Source: Xanthoparmelia taractica
Lineage: Eukaryota; Ascomycota; Lecanoromycetes; Lecanorales; Parmeliaceae
DNA: 64,000 nt
NCBI GenBank assembly: GCA_033085395.1
Contig: JANQBS010000157.1
Location: 30,306-94,305 of the forward strand
Direction of reading: 5' to 3'
The notes under the pieces: generated by a model
The model's input: the letters and a program-made list of their open reading frames with translations, nothing else
Databases searched by the model: none
Told to the model about the DNA's origin: nothing
Translations under genes and position numbers: made by a program
Part shown: positions 1-12,041 of the stretch, piece by piece
Layout of the letters: each line of letters starts with the position of its first letter
Numbering within the stretch: the stretch's first letter is position 1

Positions 1-1893
1 TGTTCCCATTTGGAAACTTTCATTTGGTTCAAGATCGTCTGGACAGGCCCCGTTGGGCCAAAGCGCTTCACTGGCGCGTCAGGATGATCGCATTGTAGGT
101 TTGGCTTATACGCTTTGATGCTCAAGGCGAGCCGACCTCCATGTCCTGTAATCAATCAACGGGATGACAAGTGGATGACAGTTGTGTTGCACAACCAGGC
201 TTCTTTCGGAGACTGACCGAGGGGTTTTGCCGTTCCACCCCTACCCGTGCCCTCTGCACATCTGTTGATAAGGAAATTTCCCGCCTTAGACATTTCAGGG
301 CCAGACGCGTGATCGCTCATGATGCTTCCTTCTTCAATCTGGTCGACCTCAATATTGCAGGTGCCCTTATCTGTTCTCGCATTAGTTCACCCACTCATGG
401 ATGAGCATTTTAGCGCCACCCACTGCTGGGCCACCTCATAGGAAGAGGAATATCCCATTTTTGATCCGCGCTCCGGTTTCCAATGCTATACATCGTCCCA
501 TCAAATCGTGGAATCTGGCGCCATGCCTCTCTGCATTCGGTAGGCAAAAGGCTGGAAAGACGATTATCACACTCGTAATTGACCTTTTCTCTAATCATTA
601 CGGTCAAATTCAACCTCGAGGATGGTGGCTGCAGTGACTGAATGGAGCTTCCAATGGACCAAGGCAAGGGTGCCGATGCATATTGAGGGTGCTGTAACGC
701 TGGGAGATCGGCGGAGGATGAAGGTGATATCAAGTTTAGCCCGTTCCCAATGAATACAGATGATACTGGAGACAAAATAGAGAGAACCGCAACCCAAAGC
801 GCAGGCGACATTTTTCGAGACGAAGGACCCCGAGGTTTAATTATAGAAAGCAGAGATCGTAGAAAATCGTGCATAGTAACGGGGCTGTACTTCACTTACC
901 ATATATATAGAAGCATGTATCGCGTAGTAGGCGGATGTGCGACTGAAGCGCATGGAGGAAAGGTCTCGAACCACCCGCCACACAGTCGCCTAACTGACTC
1001 GAAACCCGCACAATTTATTCAAACACTACAAACTTCTCGACGATAGTCTCCACACAATGCAAGATCAGTAAGGCCAAATCTGCAAGTCATAACAGAGAAG
1101 AGCCGTGCACATCGTGCAGTTGCCGAATCTGCTTTCCTTGTTGGAATTCGGCCAATAGGAGGCCGTTTACGCCGCAAGCTGACTAAGCGTCTTGGCGTTT
1201 CTCCATCACCTAGCTAGATAGTCCGTCACTCCTAATCAATCAAGCAATCAATTCATACTACATATAAGACCACTCAACCTCCAATCCAACATTCCTCCTC
1301 GACCTCCCAACCCTTATTAGGACATGATAGATGAACCGCTCCTCAAACTATGGTCTACTTCCTGCTACCTGTCGCCTTCGAAGTCAAGAGCATTTTCCCT
1401 CAGCGAGGGTTAGCAAGACTTTTGAATGATTAGGCAACCGAGATTCCGGAATCGGACTAAGTTTCTTACGGACATTACTCGGTTGAATGGGTTCTGTCCC
1501 GTAGTCGCTACATGGAAAAACCGTGGAGATTGTTTGGGATTATCTGTATCTGGCTGTGCGATAGCGCGAGGAGAGTTGGACGTACGAGTGAAGACGTTTT
1601 ATTACTCGGGTCGCATGCGAGGCTGGCACTCAAAGGCTTGGACAGCGCTTGTGGTGGGAAGACCATCTGATGAGGGCATCGTGGAGCGCATGAGTGGAAA
1701 TCTAGAGACATCTTGAGTGCACAACAGTAGTAGTAGGCAGGATGTCATCTACTTATAATCAAGCGAAAGAGGCAGAGATAGTGAGCAAGGACGACGTTGA
1801 CGGATCTCTACTGGAAGACAAATGTGACGGCAGCTCGACCCACTGTATCGAATAACTTTCCGACCATTAAGTGTTCCTACATCAACAATTAAA
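1..1893. other. Intergenic, no gene supported
   Basis: No reading frame here resembles a known family. The longest frame (minus strand, 410-895) has no recognisable motif and no plausible splice partners. Around 1250-1330 the plus strand looks promoter-like (pyrimidine-rich, then an ATG at 1324), but the frame after it closes after 29 codons. The stretch may hold decayed sequence. Confidence 0.5.
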
Positions 1894-3260
1894 TTACGGC
1901 ACAACAGCCTCGATAATACTGTCCTGCAAACTAGTCGTATAAGTCCAGATATCTTTTATCTTCAGTCCCGCACTTTCTAGCAATGCATACCACTGCTCCT
2001 TGGTTCTTTCCACCGCAGCCAGGCCTGTCATCATCGCCATATCCAATTGCGCAGCTTGCCAGTGGACCCCTGAGTTCGGGAGTACCATGTCGTCGACAAG
2101 AATGATCGAGCCCTTTTCCATGGCCGCAATCGTATTTTTGAGGATCATCAGGCATTGCTCATCAGGGTAGTCATGGAGGATGTTGCGCATGTAGTAGAAC
2201 CTAGCACCTGGCGAGCGAGCGATCAGCTCGACGGAGTTGGAGTTTAGGCGCGATAGCTGTACCTTTGATGGCCTGCGGCTCGAAGAAATCTTGCACCATG
2301 ATCTCTACCTTGTCGTGATGTATAGCATGGACGAGAGTCTGTGGAATGTCCTGCAATATCACTCTGCCGCTAAGGTAAGGAAAGCGTTCTTTTAGGGGAA
2401 TGCATTGATGGCCCAGACCTCCACCCACATCGACGAAGAGGGGCTCTTCTGGGCTGAGGTTCGGACCCATCTTTTCAACCGGATATACGTCTAGCCAAGT
2501 GGGCATGCCATGACGCTGTGCTGCCATCCAGTGGTTGAAATGAGCAAAGTTCTCGGGTTTGGTTTGCACCCAGATGAAAGCAGGCTGGGTGGTATTCCAG
2601 GCCTTCTGGAGAGGGGTGTTAGTGTTGTCCGTGATATCCGCATACTTGGTTTCTTTCAAGAAGTCAGGCAGTGCCTGGAATGCCGGGCCGAAGGTAAGTA
2701 GGTGCTAACGGGACAGAAGCAAGCGACTAACTAATGGTGGACTCCGCCCTGAAAGCCGGGGATAGACAGTGTCTGCGTAATGTTGGTCGCGGCGAAGACA
2801 TCTTTCGCTGTCTCTTTGATCATTGCGATAGAAGCGAGGTAGCGGAGCAAGCGGCCTGCCGGGTATTAGTACAAAGCTTGTCTCACACAACGCATATGAG
2901 ACTTACCCAATAGTAGGGGGGAAGCACCGGTACTCGCCGCTAGCTGTTCGACTGTCATAGGGTCGCCATTCCTTTGAAGGATGTCGAAGAGTTTGAGATC
3001 TATTCCTATGCGGACACTTGCGAGTTGAAGGTTCTGGACCAATCCATCGAGGTCAGTCCATAATGACCAGTTGTTGCTCGCACACAGCTCCTTACATAGA
3101 ACATGATTCTCTGTATCGTATCTTCGGGCGACTCAATGGAATAAGCCAAATCACGGAGAGTGTCGAGCACTTTCTTTCGGCCAGCCTCATCCGTATCCTT
3201 CGCAAGAGTCTTCGCTAAAGAAATAAAAGTGTCCATGTCTGACTTGCCCTCGTGTGACAT
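1894..3260 (-). CDS. SAM-dependent O-methyltransferase (fungal secondary-metabolism type)
   Basis: Transfers a methyl group from S-adenosylmethionine to a hydroxyl of a small aromatic or polyketide substrate, probably in the cytosol. Visible motifs are an N-terminal winged-helix dimerisation region, the SAM-binding glycine loop VDVGGGLGHQC and the catalytic-histidine segment YYMRNILHDYPDE, followed by a C-terminus ending in AVVP. Exons (minus): 3260-3096, 3033-2907, 2855-2743, 2674-2263, 2207-1894, about 376 aa. Introns 1, 2 and 4 (62, 51, 55 nt) are clean GT-AG introns. The third is problematic. Homologous-looking residues continue on both sides (GVHH before, TFGPAFQALPDFL after), but the GTTAGT donor next to GVHH leads into a stop. 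The only phase-compatible GT-AG pair (2742/2675) uses a weak GTCCAC donor and drops about a dozen conserved-looking residues. The gene may therefore be functional but shortened, or broken. The start ATG at 3260 gives MSHEGKSDMD. The substrate cannot be predicted. Confidence 0.85.
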
Positions 3261-4183
3261 TCTGTGGGAATGAGATGGGTCGTAAATCTACTAAGGAAGA
3301 TGGTATTGACGTTGAAGTGGGCAATCAAGCACTGCCGACGAGGGGAAATGAAATGATGACAGGGGAGAAGTGGAATTTTGGAGCTGAACGCATTCGTTAG
3401 TGCGAGGCACAGCTTCTTCTAAGTTACAGAGTATCTACCACACCTTACCATACGGCTGGATGTACGGATAAGGATGGAGGGGAAGAAAGTGGAAACCATG
3501 CCATGCCCTCGCATGCCAAATGCAGTGTCCCATGCAATGCCCGGGTCATCAGGCAGTTTTCGGAAGTCAGCTGACCCCGCCCACATCATGCCAGCCTTAC
3601 GCACGTCGGCCGCACGTTTGCCTAAAATACAGTAAGCTGCACGTTGACGGCAAGTGATGCTACGACCGCTCACTATCCTAGCGCATGAGTGCGACTGAAA
3701 TGATTATTTGATATGTCATCGACACATTTGGTCTATTCTTTTCAGGGGATCTGCGGAACGTGTGACTCTACATGAAATCTACACACTCACAGTTTAGCCT
3801 CGCCGCGACGATGCGTCCCCTTCCGATAGTCAATAGTCATTCTTGCAGAAACCCTCACAGTATAGGCTGAGGTGATACAGCATTCTTATATCTGACGAAG
3901 ACTGGCGAGAGTCCACCCCCCCAGAGTGCCAACCATAGCCCCCATTGGCATTTATTGTCCGTGCCAAAGGACATCACAATTCTTATAACATTGCAATTCT
4001 TTTTTTGGAGTGTTATATCCCGAGGTTGTAGATGCCCTGCTGCGGCAGCGGTACTGTGCTGCTTTCTCATTGATTGTAGATTTCATCATATAGTCAGTGG
4101 CATGTCTACTCGTCCAATTTGCATTCCTTTCAGCAGCTTCTATTTCGAAATCAACGTCGCCAAGTCCGTGCTGTTCTTTGAAC
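3261..4183. other. Intergenic between divergent O-methyltransferase and receptor gene
   Basis: About 0.9 kb separates the two divergently transcribed genes and would contain both promoters. No conserved frame was found. The frame starting at 4097 only runs into the receptor's first exon; the receptor's own ATG at 4184 fits the family better. Confidence 0.5.
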
Positions 4184-5526
4184 ATGACTTCTATAGCACC
4201 GCCGACAGATGGAGACCAAGATAGAGGCCCTTCGCTTATGGCTATTTACTGGGTCGGGAGCGCCGTCGCATTTTTGGTCGTCTCACTCAGAGAGAGCGGC
4301 CGTGTAATGATCCGAAAACTTGGACTCGACGACTATATGATGTTATTCACGTTGGTAGGCCATCCGTCACATTCGTGGCTTCCATACTGTTCGCGATATC
4401 ATAGTGACAACCTCAGCTTCTTTTCTTTATTCTCGCCTCCTTCTCCACATACCTTGCAAGTATTGGAGGCTGTCGTCATCTCTTCTATTTAACCCCACAG
4501 CAACAATTACAAGCTGTCAAGTATAATTGGATCTCGCAAATATGGGGCATCTTTGGCTTTGCAACAGGAAAGATCTCTGTAGCGCTCTTGATTTTGCGAC
4601 TTATCGGCCCCAACACCATTTGGAGGAAATGGGTCCTCTACACGGCGATGGCTTCAGTGTTCTTGATCAATGCTCTGGGGTGTATACTCACCTTCGTCCA
4701 ATGTGACCCCCCGAGAGCATTGTGGGCCGCAAACATGTCATCAACTGCTGGAACCCCAGGATCCAGAGCGACTACGCCATTTTTTCATCGAGTATGTTCC
4801 CACCATCGATTGTATCTTTGCACCAGCTAGCAGCTCTACTTATGCTTAGCAGGTTGGAATGTCTTCATTGATGTAGTTCTTGCCGTGCTACCTATTACTT
4901 GCTTTTGGCCTCTTCAAATGAGTCGCAGGAAGCGTATAAGCTTGTGCGTTCTTCTGGGGCTTGGTCTTCTGTACGTTCATACTCTCTTGGGCTTCCTGAA
5001 ACCTAGTTGCCTGGATGCACCGTCCATACTCTCGTCGATGTTCGCCTTCCCAACCCGCCGCGAAATATAAGTGTCACAAACGTGAGCTAACTAAGAACGA
5101 AAGCGCCGCCATCTGCGGTTCCATCAAGATCCAATACCTGGCCGGACTTAACGCCCGTTCTGATCTTACTTGTGAGTCCAATGACTCCGCATTTTCCGAG
5201 ATTGCACCGTTCTGTCTTGCTCGCGCATCTGTGTTTCCCATGCGCCCCGGCACTGTCCTTGGACTAACAATCCCACACAACCTTCAGGGGAAACATATGA
5301 TCTATACGCGTGGTCAGGCTCCGAACTCTTCGTCATCATGACCTGCGGCTCGATCCCGCCCATTAAGCCGCTGTACGACTTCCTGGTTGACTCCAAGCGC
5401 CACCGTCACAGAGGATATGCACCACACGGCTCCTACGAGCGGAGCTATGAGCTAAACGGGAAGACCAAGGTAACAGAAAGTGGGAGCAACCGGTCAAACG
5501 CAAGTGAATCTGCGGTAGTCTGCTGA
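4184..5526 (+). pseudogene. PTH11/SAT4-type rhodopsin-fold membrane protein, frameshifted
   Basis: Family of fungal seven-helix surface receptors or membrane proteins with the rhodopsin-type fold. Seven hydrophobic helices can be read, together with the landmarks LGLDDYMML, QCDPPRALW, CWNPRIQSDYAIF, WNVFIDVVLAVLP and SGSELFVIMTCGSIPP. Exons: 4184-4354, 4417-4791, 4853-4970, 5104-5171, 5288-5526. All five junctions are GT-AG and phase-consistent except for one point. Between codon AAC (4732) and the conserved CWNP block (4746), within exon 2, the frame slips by one base. The slip equals a net loss of 1 nt in roughly 12 nt, with no room for an intron. Correct phase everywhere else makes a true point lesion, or a base-call error, the likeliest explanation. 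The cytosolic tail after the last helix (about 50 residues, Ser/Arg/His rich) ends SESAVVC. It lies divergent to the O-methyltransferase. Ligand unknown. Confidence 0.85.
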
Positions 5527-6472
5527 GAGAAATGGTAGGCGATAAACGGCTTCATGGCCTGCCTAGTCTTGGTTGTCCTCTGTCTACTTACTATTCACTT
5601 ACAAAGAACTAGTGGTTTAAAGCTCATCCCTCTTTCCATAGTGTTGCCAATCTTGATGAAATCACAACATGCAAGATGTGAAACACGTAGCCATGTCTCA
5701 GCGAACGCTTTTGTTCAGGAAACGTATTCGCCAAAGTCGTATTTAGGACGGGATCCCTAATCTATCTGGTAGCATAGAGCCTCTTGTCCAATGATGATGA
5801 TAACATCGGATGTTCTCGCATTACTTTACTCGCTTCTTTTAACGGTTTTGGCATCTGCTCTCCGAATGCCAAGCCGGTGTGGATCAATGTTGCTCCGGAG
5901 AAGAGTTTTCACTCCTTCCGATTTCGTGACAACCCTACTAAAATTCAAAAGAAATTAACAGAACCTTGTCTTCAACATTATGTTATACGGCGAATTCAAA
6001 TGCTTGCTTCAGATGCTTTGAAATTTGACCGTAGGACTGTTCGTAAATCCTAACCCAAACGCAGTCTCGGTAAGGAGGCTGATGTGGCCGAAGGCCACTT
6101 CAGCCCTTCTTGTCGTGGTCTACCTAAATAATTCCACAACATGTTTTAATAGTCTACTGTATCTATCAAGATCAGGCCGTGCTGAGCCTTGCATCGCTAA
6201 TGCTCATTTCAATAGACCCTTCGAACCAGATACTTGAGCGAGTCTTTATCTGACTCTCAGCTGCATTGGATTTACTATAGGCTATCATGAGCAGATTCTT
6301 TGCATTCACGCTCCTCCTCCTTCTCCAATGGGATTAAACTTGACGACACCCATATGTGTCCGCACGAACGCCCTCCTTCCCTCTTTGGGGATACTCTAAG
6401 CTTACTCCCCCCGGATCTTTGAAAGACCGAAGTGCCGATTCAGCGATAGATGTGTGGTAGAGAGTCGCTGCT
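5527..6472. other. Intergenic with transposon remnant
   Basis: No gene seen. It contains the degenerate 90-bp MITE copy described separately, and the 3' untranslated region of LSM3 just upstream of 6473. Short open frames at 5554-6237 show no motif and overlap the MITE remnant. Confidence 0.5.
5841..5930 (+). mobile_element. MITE-A, internally deleted copy
   Basis: Shares the block GGTTTTGGCATCTG, then CTCCG-ATGCCAAG and GGATCAATGTTGCTCCGGAG (5862-5911), with the two fuller copies at 50790 and 58369. It ends in the same TTCGTGAC. About 50 bp of the interior is missing and the outer GTCACG end has decayed (reads TTAACGG). No target duplication is visible. Confidence 0.75.
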
Positions 6473-6958
6473 TCAGCTGGCAGCTTGTGGGGAAATGAGC
6501 ACCACGGAATCTCCTGTGAATTGGATGAGTCTCAAGCAGAAATTAAGACCGAAGTAGGACGACAAGTCTCATAAAATACCTCGGACAAAGAGCATCTCTG
6601 ATTGCTTCTTAATGGTCTAAGGCCAAATAGTTAGCATGGGGCGTAAAGGTGGCCTAGCGTGACCGACCTTGACGGTTTCTTCTTCCTCGTCGTCTTCCTC
6701 CACTACGTAGACAGTCTCCTCTACTTCGCCGAGCACGAGATTGCAATGACTATCATATGCCTGCATACATGACGGACTCAGTCAGTGGTCCGTTCACATA
6801 GTACGCTCAAAATAGTCACGAAATAAACATACATGTAAACGACCTTTGAGCTCTCGGTCTCCTCTTAGCTTCACGAAAACGATTTCGTCCAACGACAATC
6901 GAACCAAATCCAGCGGCTCCGACACAGCTGCCGTGTCTCCATCTCCAGTGTCTGCCAT
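6473..6958 (-). CDS. LSM3: U6 snRNA-associated Sm-like protein LSm3
   Basis: Subunit of the heptameric LSm rings: LSm2-8 binds the 3' end of U6 snRNA in the nucleus and LSm1-7 acts in cytoplasmic mRNA decay. Exons (minus): 6958-6833, 6760-6668, 6616-6580, 6513-6473, 98 aa, the usual size. Sm1 motif region: LDLVRLSLDEIVFVKLRGDR followed by ELKGRLHAYDSHCNLVL. The acidic loop (VVEEDDEEEE) and Sm2 motif (MLFVRGDSVVLISP) follow. Three short GT-AG introns (72, 51, 66 nt) split a 300-nt coding sequence, which is dense even for a fungus. It shares a 220-bp divergent promoter with the eIF2B-delta gene. Housekeeping gene, no lesion seen. Confidence 0.96.
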
Positions 6959-7178
6959 CTTTGGCTGTCAACGAATCGAAAATCGGTCCTGGTGCGGACA
7001 AGGAACGATTACGCGGGCGGAATATTTGCGCGGCAAAATTAGGCGCGAAAATGGATTTCGAATCTTTGAGTCACCTCATTCTGCTCAATTGCACCGGAGA
7101 TCATGAGACCAACCTTCAAGCTTATCCCAGATCTCTCATCTATCTACGGCACCTTATGACAGTGCGAAGGGGGACGTA
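6959..7178. promoter_or_regulatory. Bidirectional promoter LSM3 / eIF2B-delta
   Basis: Only 220 bp separate the two start codons (6958 minus, 7179 plus), so both promoters and 5' leaders must lie here. No clear TATA box was seen. The region has mixed composition, as expected for housekeeping promoters. Confidence 0.7.
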
Positions 7179-8706
7179 ATGCCCTCGAAAAATGTTGAAC
7201 CTGAGAAGAAGGTCCCAAACGGCGAGGAGAAAATACCGTCCATGACTGAGCAATCACCTGCACCAAATGGCACGGCCATAACGAACAAAATTTCTGAGAA
7301 AAAGGCGCATCCGGCTGAAGGGCCCAAAGAGAAGGAGCTGTCAGGCAAAGAAAAGAAGGAATTAGCCAAAGCCCAGAAAGCTTCGAGGAGAGCAGCAGAG
7401 AAACAGAAACAGCAAGGTCAACCAGCAGTCGATTTAGTTGTAGGAAACAAAGGAGACCTCCGAAAAGAGTCAGAAAAGAAGAGTCCTCTGGGACCGGCAA
7501 TACCTGATTCGAAGACCCAACACAAGAGGACCGGCTCTACCAGTGCAGGTGCACAATCTTCATTGCCGCACCGACAAGCTCCATCGCATGCTGCACCGGT
7601 TCCGGCCGAGCCCGAGAAGGAGAACAAGAATGTCGCCCTTTTCGATCATCTATATGGTAACCCAAGAAGAACGACGATTGCAGGAGCGGGCAAGGATGTC
7701 AACCCCTCTGTGCTAGCATTAGGACTACAGATGAGGAATTACATAGTATGTGGGAGCAGTGCTCGATGTACTGCCATGCTCCTGGCATTCAAAAGGGTTG
7801 GTGTAATTCGGAAGGTCAATATGAGCATTACTAATCCCCACAAAGGTCATTGAATCGTACACGACCCCTCCCAGAAACTCACTACCGCGCCATCTCACCA
7901 CACATCTTTCCTCCCAAATCGACTTCCTCGTTTCTTGCCGACCTATCTCGATATCCATGGGTAATGCTATACGATGGCTGAAAGTGGAGATCTCTAACGT
8001 TGACGTCAGTACCCCTGAGTCGCAGGCCAAGTCAGACCTTTGCGACTTGATCGACACTTATGTTCGAGAGAAAGTTACAGTAGCGGACCAGGTCATCGCA
8101 AGCAAAGCAAATGAAAGAATAGAGGATGGTGATATCATTCTAACATTTGCCAAGAGCAGCATTGTTCAGCAGACTATAGTAGAAGCCTTCCGAAGGGGCA
8201 AGACGTTTCGAGTCATTGTCGTCGACTCGAGGCCGTTGTTCGAAGGCAAGAACCTGGCACGGGCTCTCGCGGACTTGGGCTTGGAAGTACAATACTCCCT
8301 CATTCACGGTATCAGCCATGTCATCGGGCACGCAACGAAGGTCTTCTTAGGCGCCCATGCCATGATGAGTACAGGACTTTACTCTCGAGTCGGTACAGCG
8401 CTTGTCGCTATGAGTGCCAAAGAAGCCAATGTTCCCGTAATCGTGTGCTGCGAAAGCGTCAAGCTTACAGAGAGAGTGGCCTTGGATAGCTTCGTACATA
8501 ACGAGGTTGCACCCGCCGAGGAATTGATGATACAGGGCAAAAGTCCTTCGCCATTGTCCAAGTGGCAGGATGTGCCACACTTGCAGCTCCTCAATCTCAT
8601 GTACGATCTCACCCCCGCGGCTTATATCAGCATGGTTGTCACAGAATATGGCATCATACCTCCTAGTTCTGTACCGGTCATTATACGACTGAGCACAAAT
8701 AGTTGA
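7179..8706 (+). CDS. GCD2: Translation initiation factor eIF2B subunit delta
   Basis: Regulatory subunit of the guanine-nucleotide exchange factor for eIF2. It senses eIF2-alpha phosphorylation and so controls translation under stress; cytosolic. Exons 7179-7796 and 7846-8706 (49-nt intron with TACTAAT branch), 492 aa. The N-terminal ~140 residues are charged, low-complexity and Lys/Glu rich (GKEKKELAKAQKASRRAAEK), as in other fungal GCD2 proteins. The C-terminal part is the eIF-2B/MtnA-like Rossmann-type domain with CGSSARCTAMLLAF, IIVVDSRPLFEGKNLARAL-type, GAHAMM, LYSRVGTALVAM, VPVIVCCESVKLTERVALDS and NEVAP segments, ending in PPSSVPVIIRLSTN. One small oddity: between GAHAMMS and LYSRVG there are two residues (TG) where I expect three (NGR). 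The ATG at 7179 is the first in frame. Confidence 0.95.
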
Positions 8707-10570
8707 AGGATTTACGTATTGATACGAGGAATTGAGCGACGGCCGCGGAAACAATTCGCAAGATAGATACACCTTCCAGCTCTTGGAGCGCAGCTCAAGT
8801 GTTTCTACATTGCGGTTCAATCAGTTGCACCAGAGCTCGGACCACCAAGAACGCGCTTGAAAGTTCCGGGCAGCGTCATGTTCCCATGGAGGGACGGACG
8901 AGGTTTAGGATCATCAATAAGAAGACTGCAACACCCTCAATTTGAGCAGAGAATGTTCTTTGCGATCGTGTGAGGTTGCCGATAATATCAAACAGTATGG
9001 AGCGTCATTAATGAAAAGCGCCCTCTGCAGTTGGGCGCTTGCCCATTTTGCCCTCAAAAGTCCCCATCTACTCTCACAGCTGGTATTTCAGAGGAGAGTC
9101 TCGCCCCCGGAAACGACCACCCTTACTTCAAATGAGTTCTAAGTAGATCATTCTTACAGGGATGATACGCATCTGTCATCCTCAACCGCGCTGCCAATGC
9201 AACCATCAATTTCACCTCTAGAGTGTTCGCTTGCGCCAAAGGGTGGCTTGAGCCAGAGCAATCATGGAAGTCTGCACCAATGTCGGAACGGAGATGCCCA
9301 TTTTCACGCTCATACAATAGCAAAATGGTTCGCCAAGGGGACTAGACCAGATATTGTCTTTGAATGCAACATCAATGGACCTGAGTGTTCAACATCCCGC
9401 TCATGCATCTTTGAGATCGTGAACAACAAGGGCAGCATTCACCTAGTTCATTCCATATTACAAACTCAGTGCACTTAAATGTGTTCATTCATAGCTTATC
9501 TAACTTCAAAAACGATTTCCCACGGGTATATTGTCAATCCTTATCATCCGATCCCCACCCCAAAAACCCCAAAATATTATCAAATGTCCTGACCACCTTC
9601 ATTCTTCCGATCCATGTTCCTCCTCCCCCTTCCCCTTCCCCTTGCCTCCGCCCTCATCCCTGCCCCTCACACCGCCGAATCTCTTTCAATATACCATCTT
9701 CCTCCTCCGAGACCTCCACATCCTCATCCCCAAGCATATCACGTACCCTGTTCTCCAAATTCGCAATGCATGCCTCCTCCCGCGCCGGCGCAGGATCATC
9801 AGAGTCCAAGGGCAACTGACACAGACGCCGTATCTCTTTCGCTTTCCAGGTACGTGCCGCCGTCGTCGCCGTCGTCGTTGCTGCTGCTGGGGGAGGAGAA
9901 GGAGGAGGAGCGGAAACTGTTTCCGTCGTTACTGTCGTCACGGTCGTTACGTAACTTGACTGGTGCGCAGATATCATCAGCGAACGGTTACATTCAATGG
10001 GCGCGGCATGTTCTGCCTCTTGTGGGGGGGGGGAGGGGGGAAGAGGGGAGAAGGGGGACGGGGGGCAATTTACCTCGCCTATCGGAGTCATAACGATCAC
10101 AGAAGAAAATGTCTCAGGCATTACAATTTCCAAGCGCCTTCCTTTCCCTGTGAATATGGCGAAGGCAGCGAGCGAATGTCACTCTCTGATACTGGGGAAA
10201 AATTGTAACATGTCAGTATCATCAACAAATCGATCAAGGGAGAGCGTTTTTATCTGGGCTTGATGATGTGTGCGGGTCATGCATACTTCTTGCGCCGCGC
10301 CCTTGCGGAGTGCTATCGCTGCGAAGAGGAGCGTGGTGATGGAAGCCTCTCTTCTCTTTCGGCTGGAAAGGGGAAGGGGGACTTGTATCGTCGCTTTCTT
10401 GAGGGGGTATATAGGGTTTTTTTGGTCTGGTGATATGGTATGTATATTATATGATCTTTCTCTCTCACTGCGGGTTTTTCGAGGGAGGAGGAGGAGATTC
10501 AGAGTGGTATTTATACAGTTTGCGGACTTTGTTGGGCCCAAGTCCTCGCGGTTCTTCGAGTGCCAACTAG
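8707..10570. other. Mostly non-coding, possible unrecognised minus-strand gene
   Basis: 8707-9600 shows nothing coding. On the minus strand between about 10340 and 9620 there is a long open stretch (10133-9654) encoding a Pro/Thr/Val-rich linker (VTTVTTVTTETVSAPPPSPP) and an acidic segment (ENRVRDMLGDEDVEVSEEED), with a hydrophobic signal-like stretch upstream (ITTLLFAAIAL, near 10330). This could be a small secreted or wall-linker protein, but no start codon, splice pattern or family could be fixed. The G-rich run near 10020-10060 may be an intronic pyrimidine tract on the minus strand. Confidence 0.3.
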
Positions 10571-12041
10571 CTTAGCAATCACCCTTCCCCTTCCCCTTCC
10601 CCTTCTGCTCCACAACCACAAGCACAATCTCTCGTCTGCGCTGGCATTTGGACCGAACGTGCATGAGAGAACCATTGTCTCCTTCCTTAACCAGGAAGAT
10701 ATTTCTCCACTTTGTTCCATTGCTGCCCTCCACTTCACTTCAGTTTGCTTCGCTTTACCGCAGACTTGACAAATACCAATACCCGCAATGCATGCTCCGA
10801 AGCAGAAAAAAAAACCCACGAGTTTTCTTTTCGCCGAGAATCATTCCTATGCATGCATGTCGAGATCCATAGCGTTCGACTGCTTGCCCTGCTTTGCTTT
10901 GCTTTGCTTTGCTTTGCTTTGCTTTGCTTTGCTTTGCTTTGCTTTGCTTTGCTTGCTTGGTTGCTTGATCGGTTCATGCATGCATGTACATATGCATGTC
11001 GGAGATTTTCATGATCGGCTGCCTTTTCTTCTTCTTATCATTTATTTACTCGCTTGCTTGCCTACTTGGCTTGTTCGTTTGCTCGTTTGGCTCGTTTGTC
11101 GGACGGACTAGTTCATGCACAGCTTACCTGCATTGCATGCATGAACGAACGCCTCGCTCCGCTTCGCTTCGTTCCGGGCCGATGTTTGCTTTGCTTACGG
11201 CCGCTGAGATGGTGTGGTGTGGTGTGGTGTGGCTTGCTTCGTGCAGCTGAGATGTTATGAGATGGGATGGGCTACGTATGGCTCTTAGCGAGAGGGGAGG
11301 GAGAGTGAATTAATGAGCTTGTTTTCTAAATGGGGAGAAATCGGCGCCAGGTATGCAGGCTTTGCGGTGTGAGGGTGGGGAATGAGGGTGGATGGTTTGA
11401 TGAGGTGTACCTAGGGATTTGGTAGAAGGAGAGAAAGAAGGGGGGAGTGTAGGTAGGTAGGTAGGTAGGTGCGTGTGTGGCGGCTGCATGGAAGGAGTTG
11501 CATTTGCTTTTCGTGCGTAAGGCGGTACTGGGATAAGGTTGAAGAGCATGCATAAGGCCAGGTAGAGTAGATCGAGGTGCATGAAATGCATGTTGCTAGC
11601 GTTGAGACGGGTAAAAGTCTCCGAGGGCCGATCGGCTTGGGAAGGTCGGTGTGAGATCTAAGATAGATAAGGTAGGTAGGTAGTCTAGTCTCATCTCTAT
11701 GTAATGCCCGTCCTGTTTCTTTTTTGCTCGCTGTGCTCTGTATATTCAGATTCGCAAGAAGAATGTAACAGTGAGGTGAAGAGAGCCGACGGAAAATGAA
11801 AGGAATAGTCTATACTCTTTGCTTGCCAAACGCCGAGGGAAAGAATATGTGATGATCTTCTGACAGCAAATGCAATGCCTGGAAAAGGAAAGTAGTCTAA
11901 CATGCTCGCATGGAAAGATTCCGCTTATCAGCTACCAGTTCCTGCCCTGCATGCGGGAGAAAGATGAAGTTTGAGTCTCGGGTCGAACCTAATGGCTCCG
12001 ACTTCCAAGTCCATGCTGGTATGTACCCACCGTACGTCAAC
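10571..12041. other. Low-complexity intergenic region
   Basis: Dominated by simple repeats: CCTTCC runs near 10580, the (GCTTT)n array, GCTTGCTT-like repeats to 11180, (GTGTG)-type repeats near 11210-11230, and TAGGTAGG repeats near 11450 and 11670. Repeated CATGCATG motifs also occur. Open frames here are repeat translations and not genes. Confidence 0.6.
10891..10954 (+). repeat. (GCTTT)n microsatellite
   Basis: About 12.8 uninterrupted copies of the pentanucleotide GCTTT. As a perfect array it is probably length-variable between isolates. Confidence 0.95.

Noticed and set aside
410..895. 161-codon minus-strand open frame
   Set aside because: No motif, atypical composition, overlaps other equally long frames, no splice partners.
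1894..5526. Secondary-metabolite cluster around the O-methyltransferase
   Set aside because: No PKS, NRPS, terpene synthase or cluster transporter nearby; one tailoring-type enzyme and a receptor are not enough.
9469..10093. Overlapping plus-strand Pro/Ser-rich frames
   Set aside because: Low-complexity C-rich DNA is open in several frames; the minus strand is the better, though still weak, candidate.
10735..11111. Open frames with AKQSKAKQ or CFALLCFALL repeats
   Set aside because: They are translations of the (GCTTT)n microsatellite.
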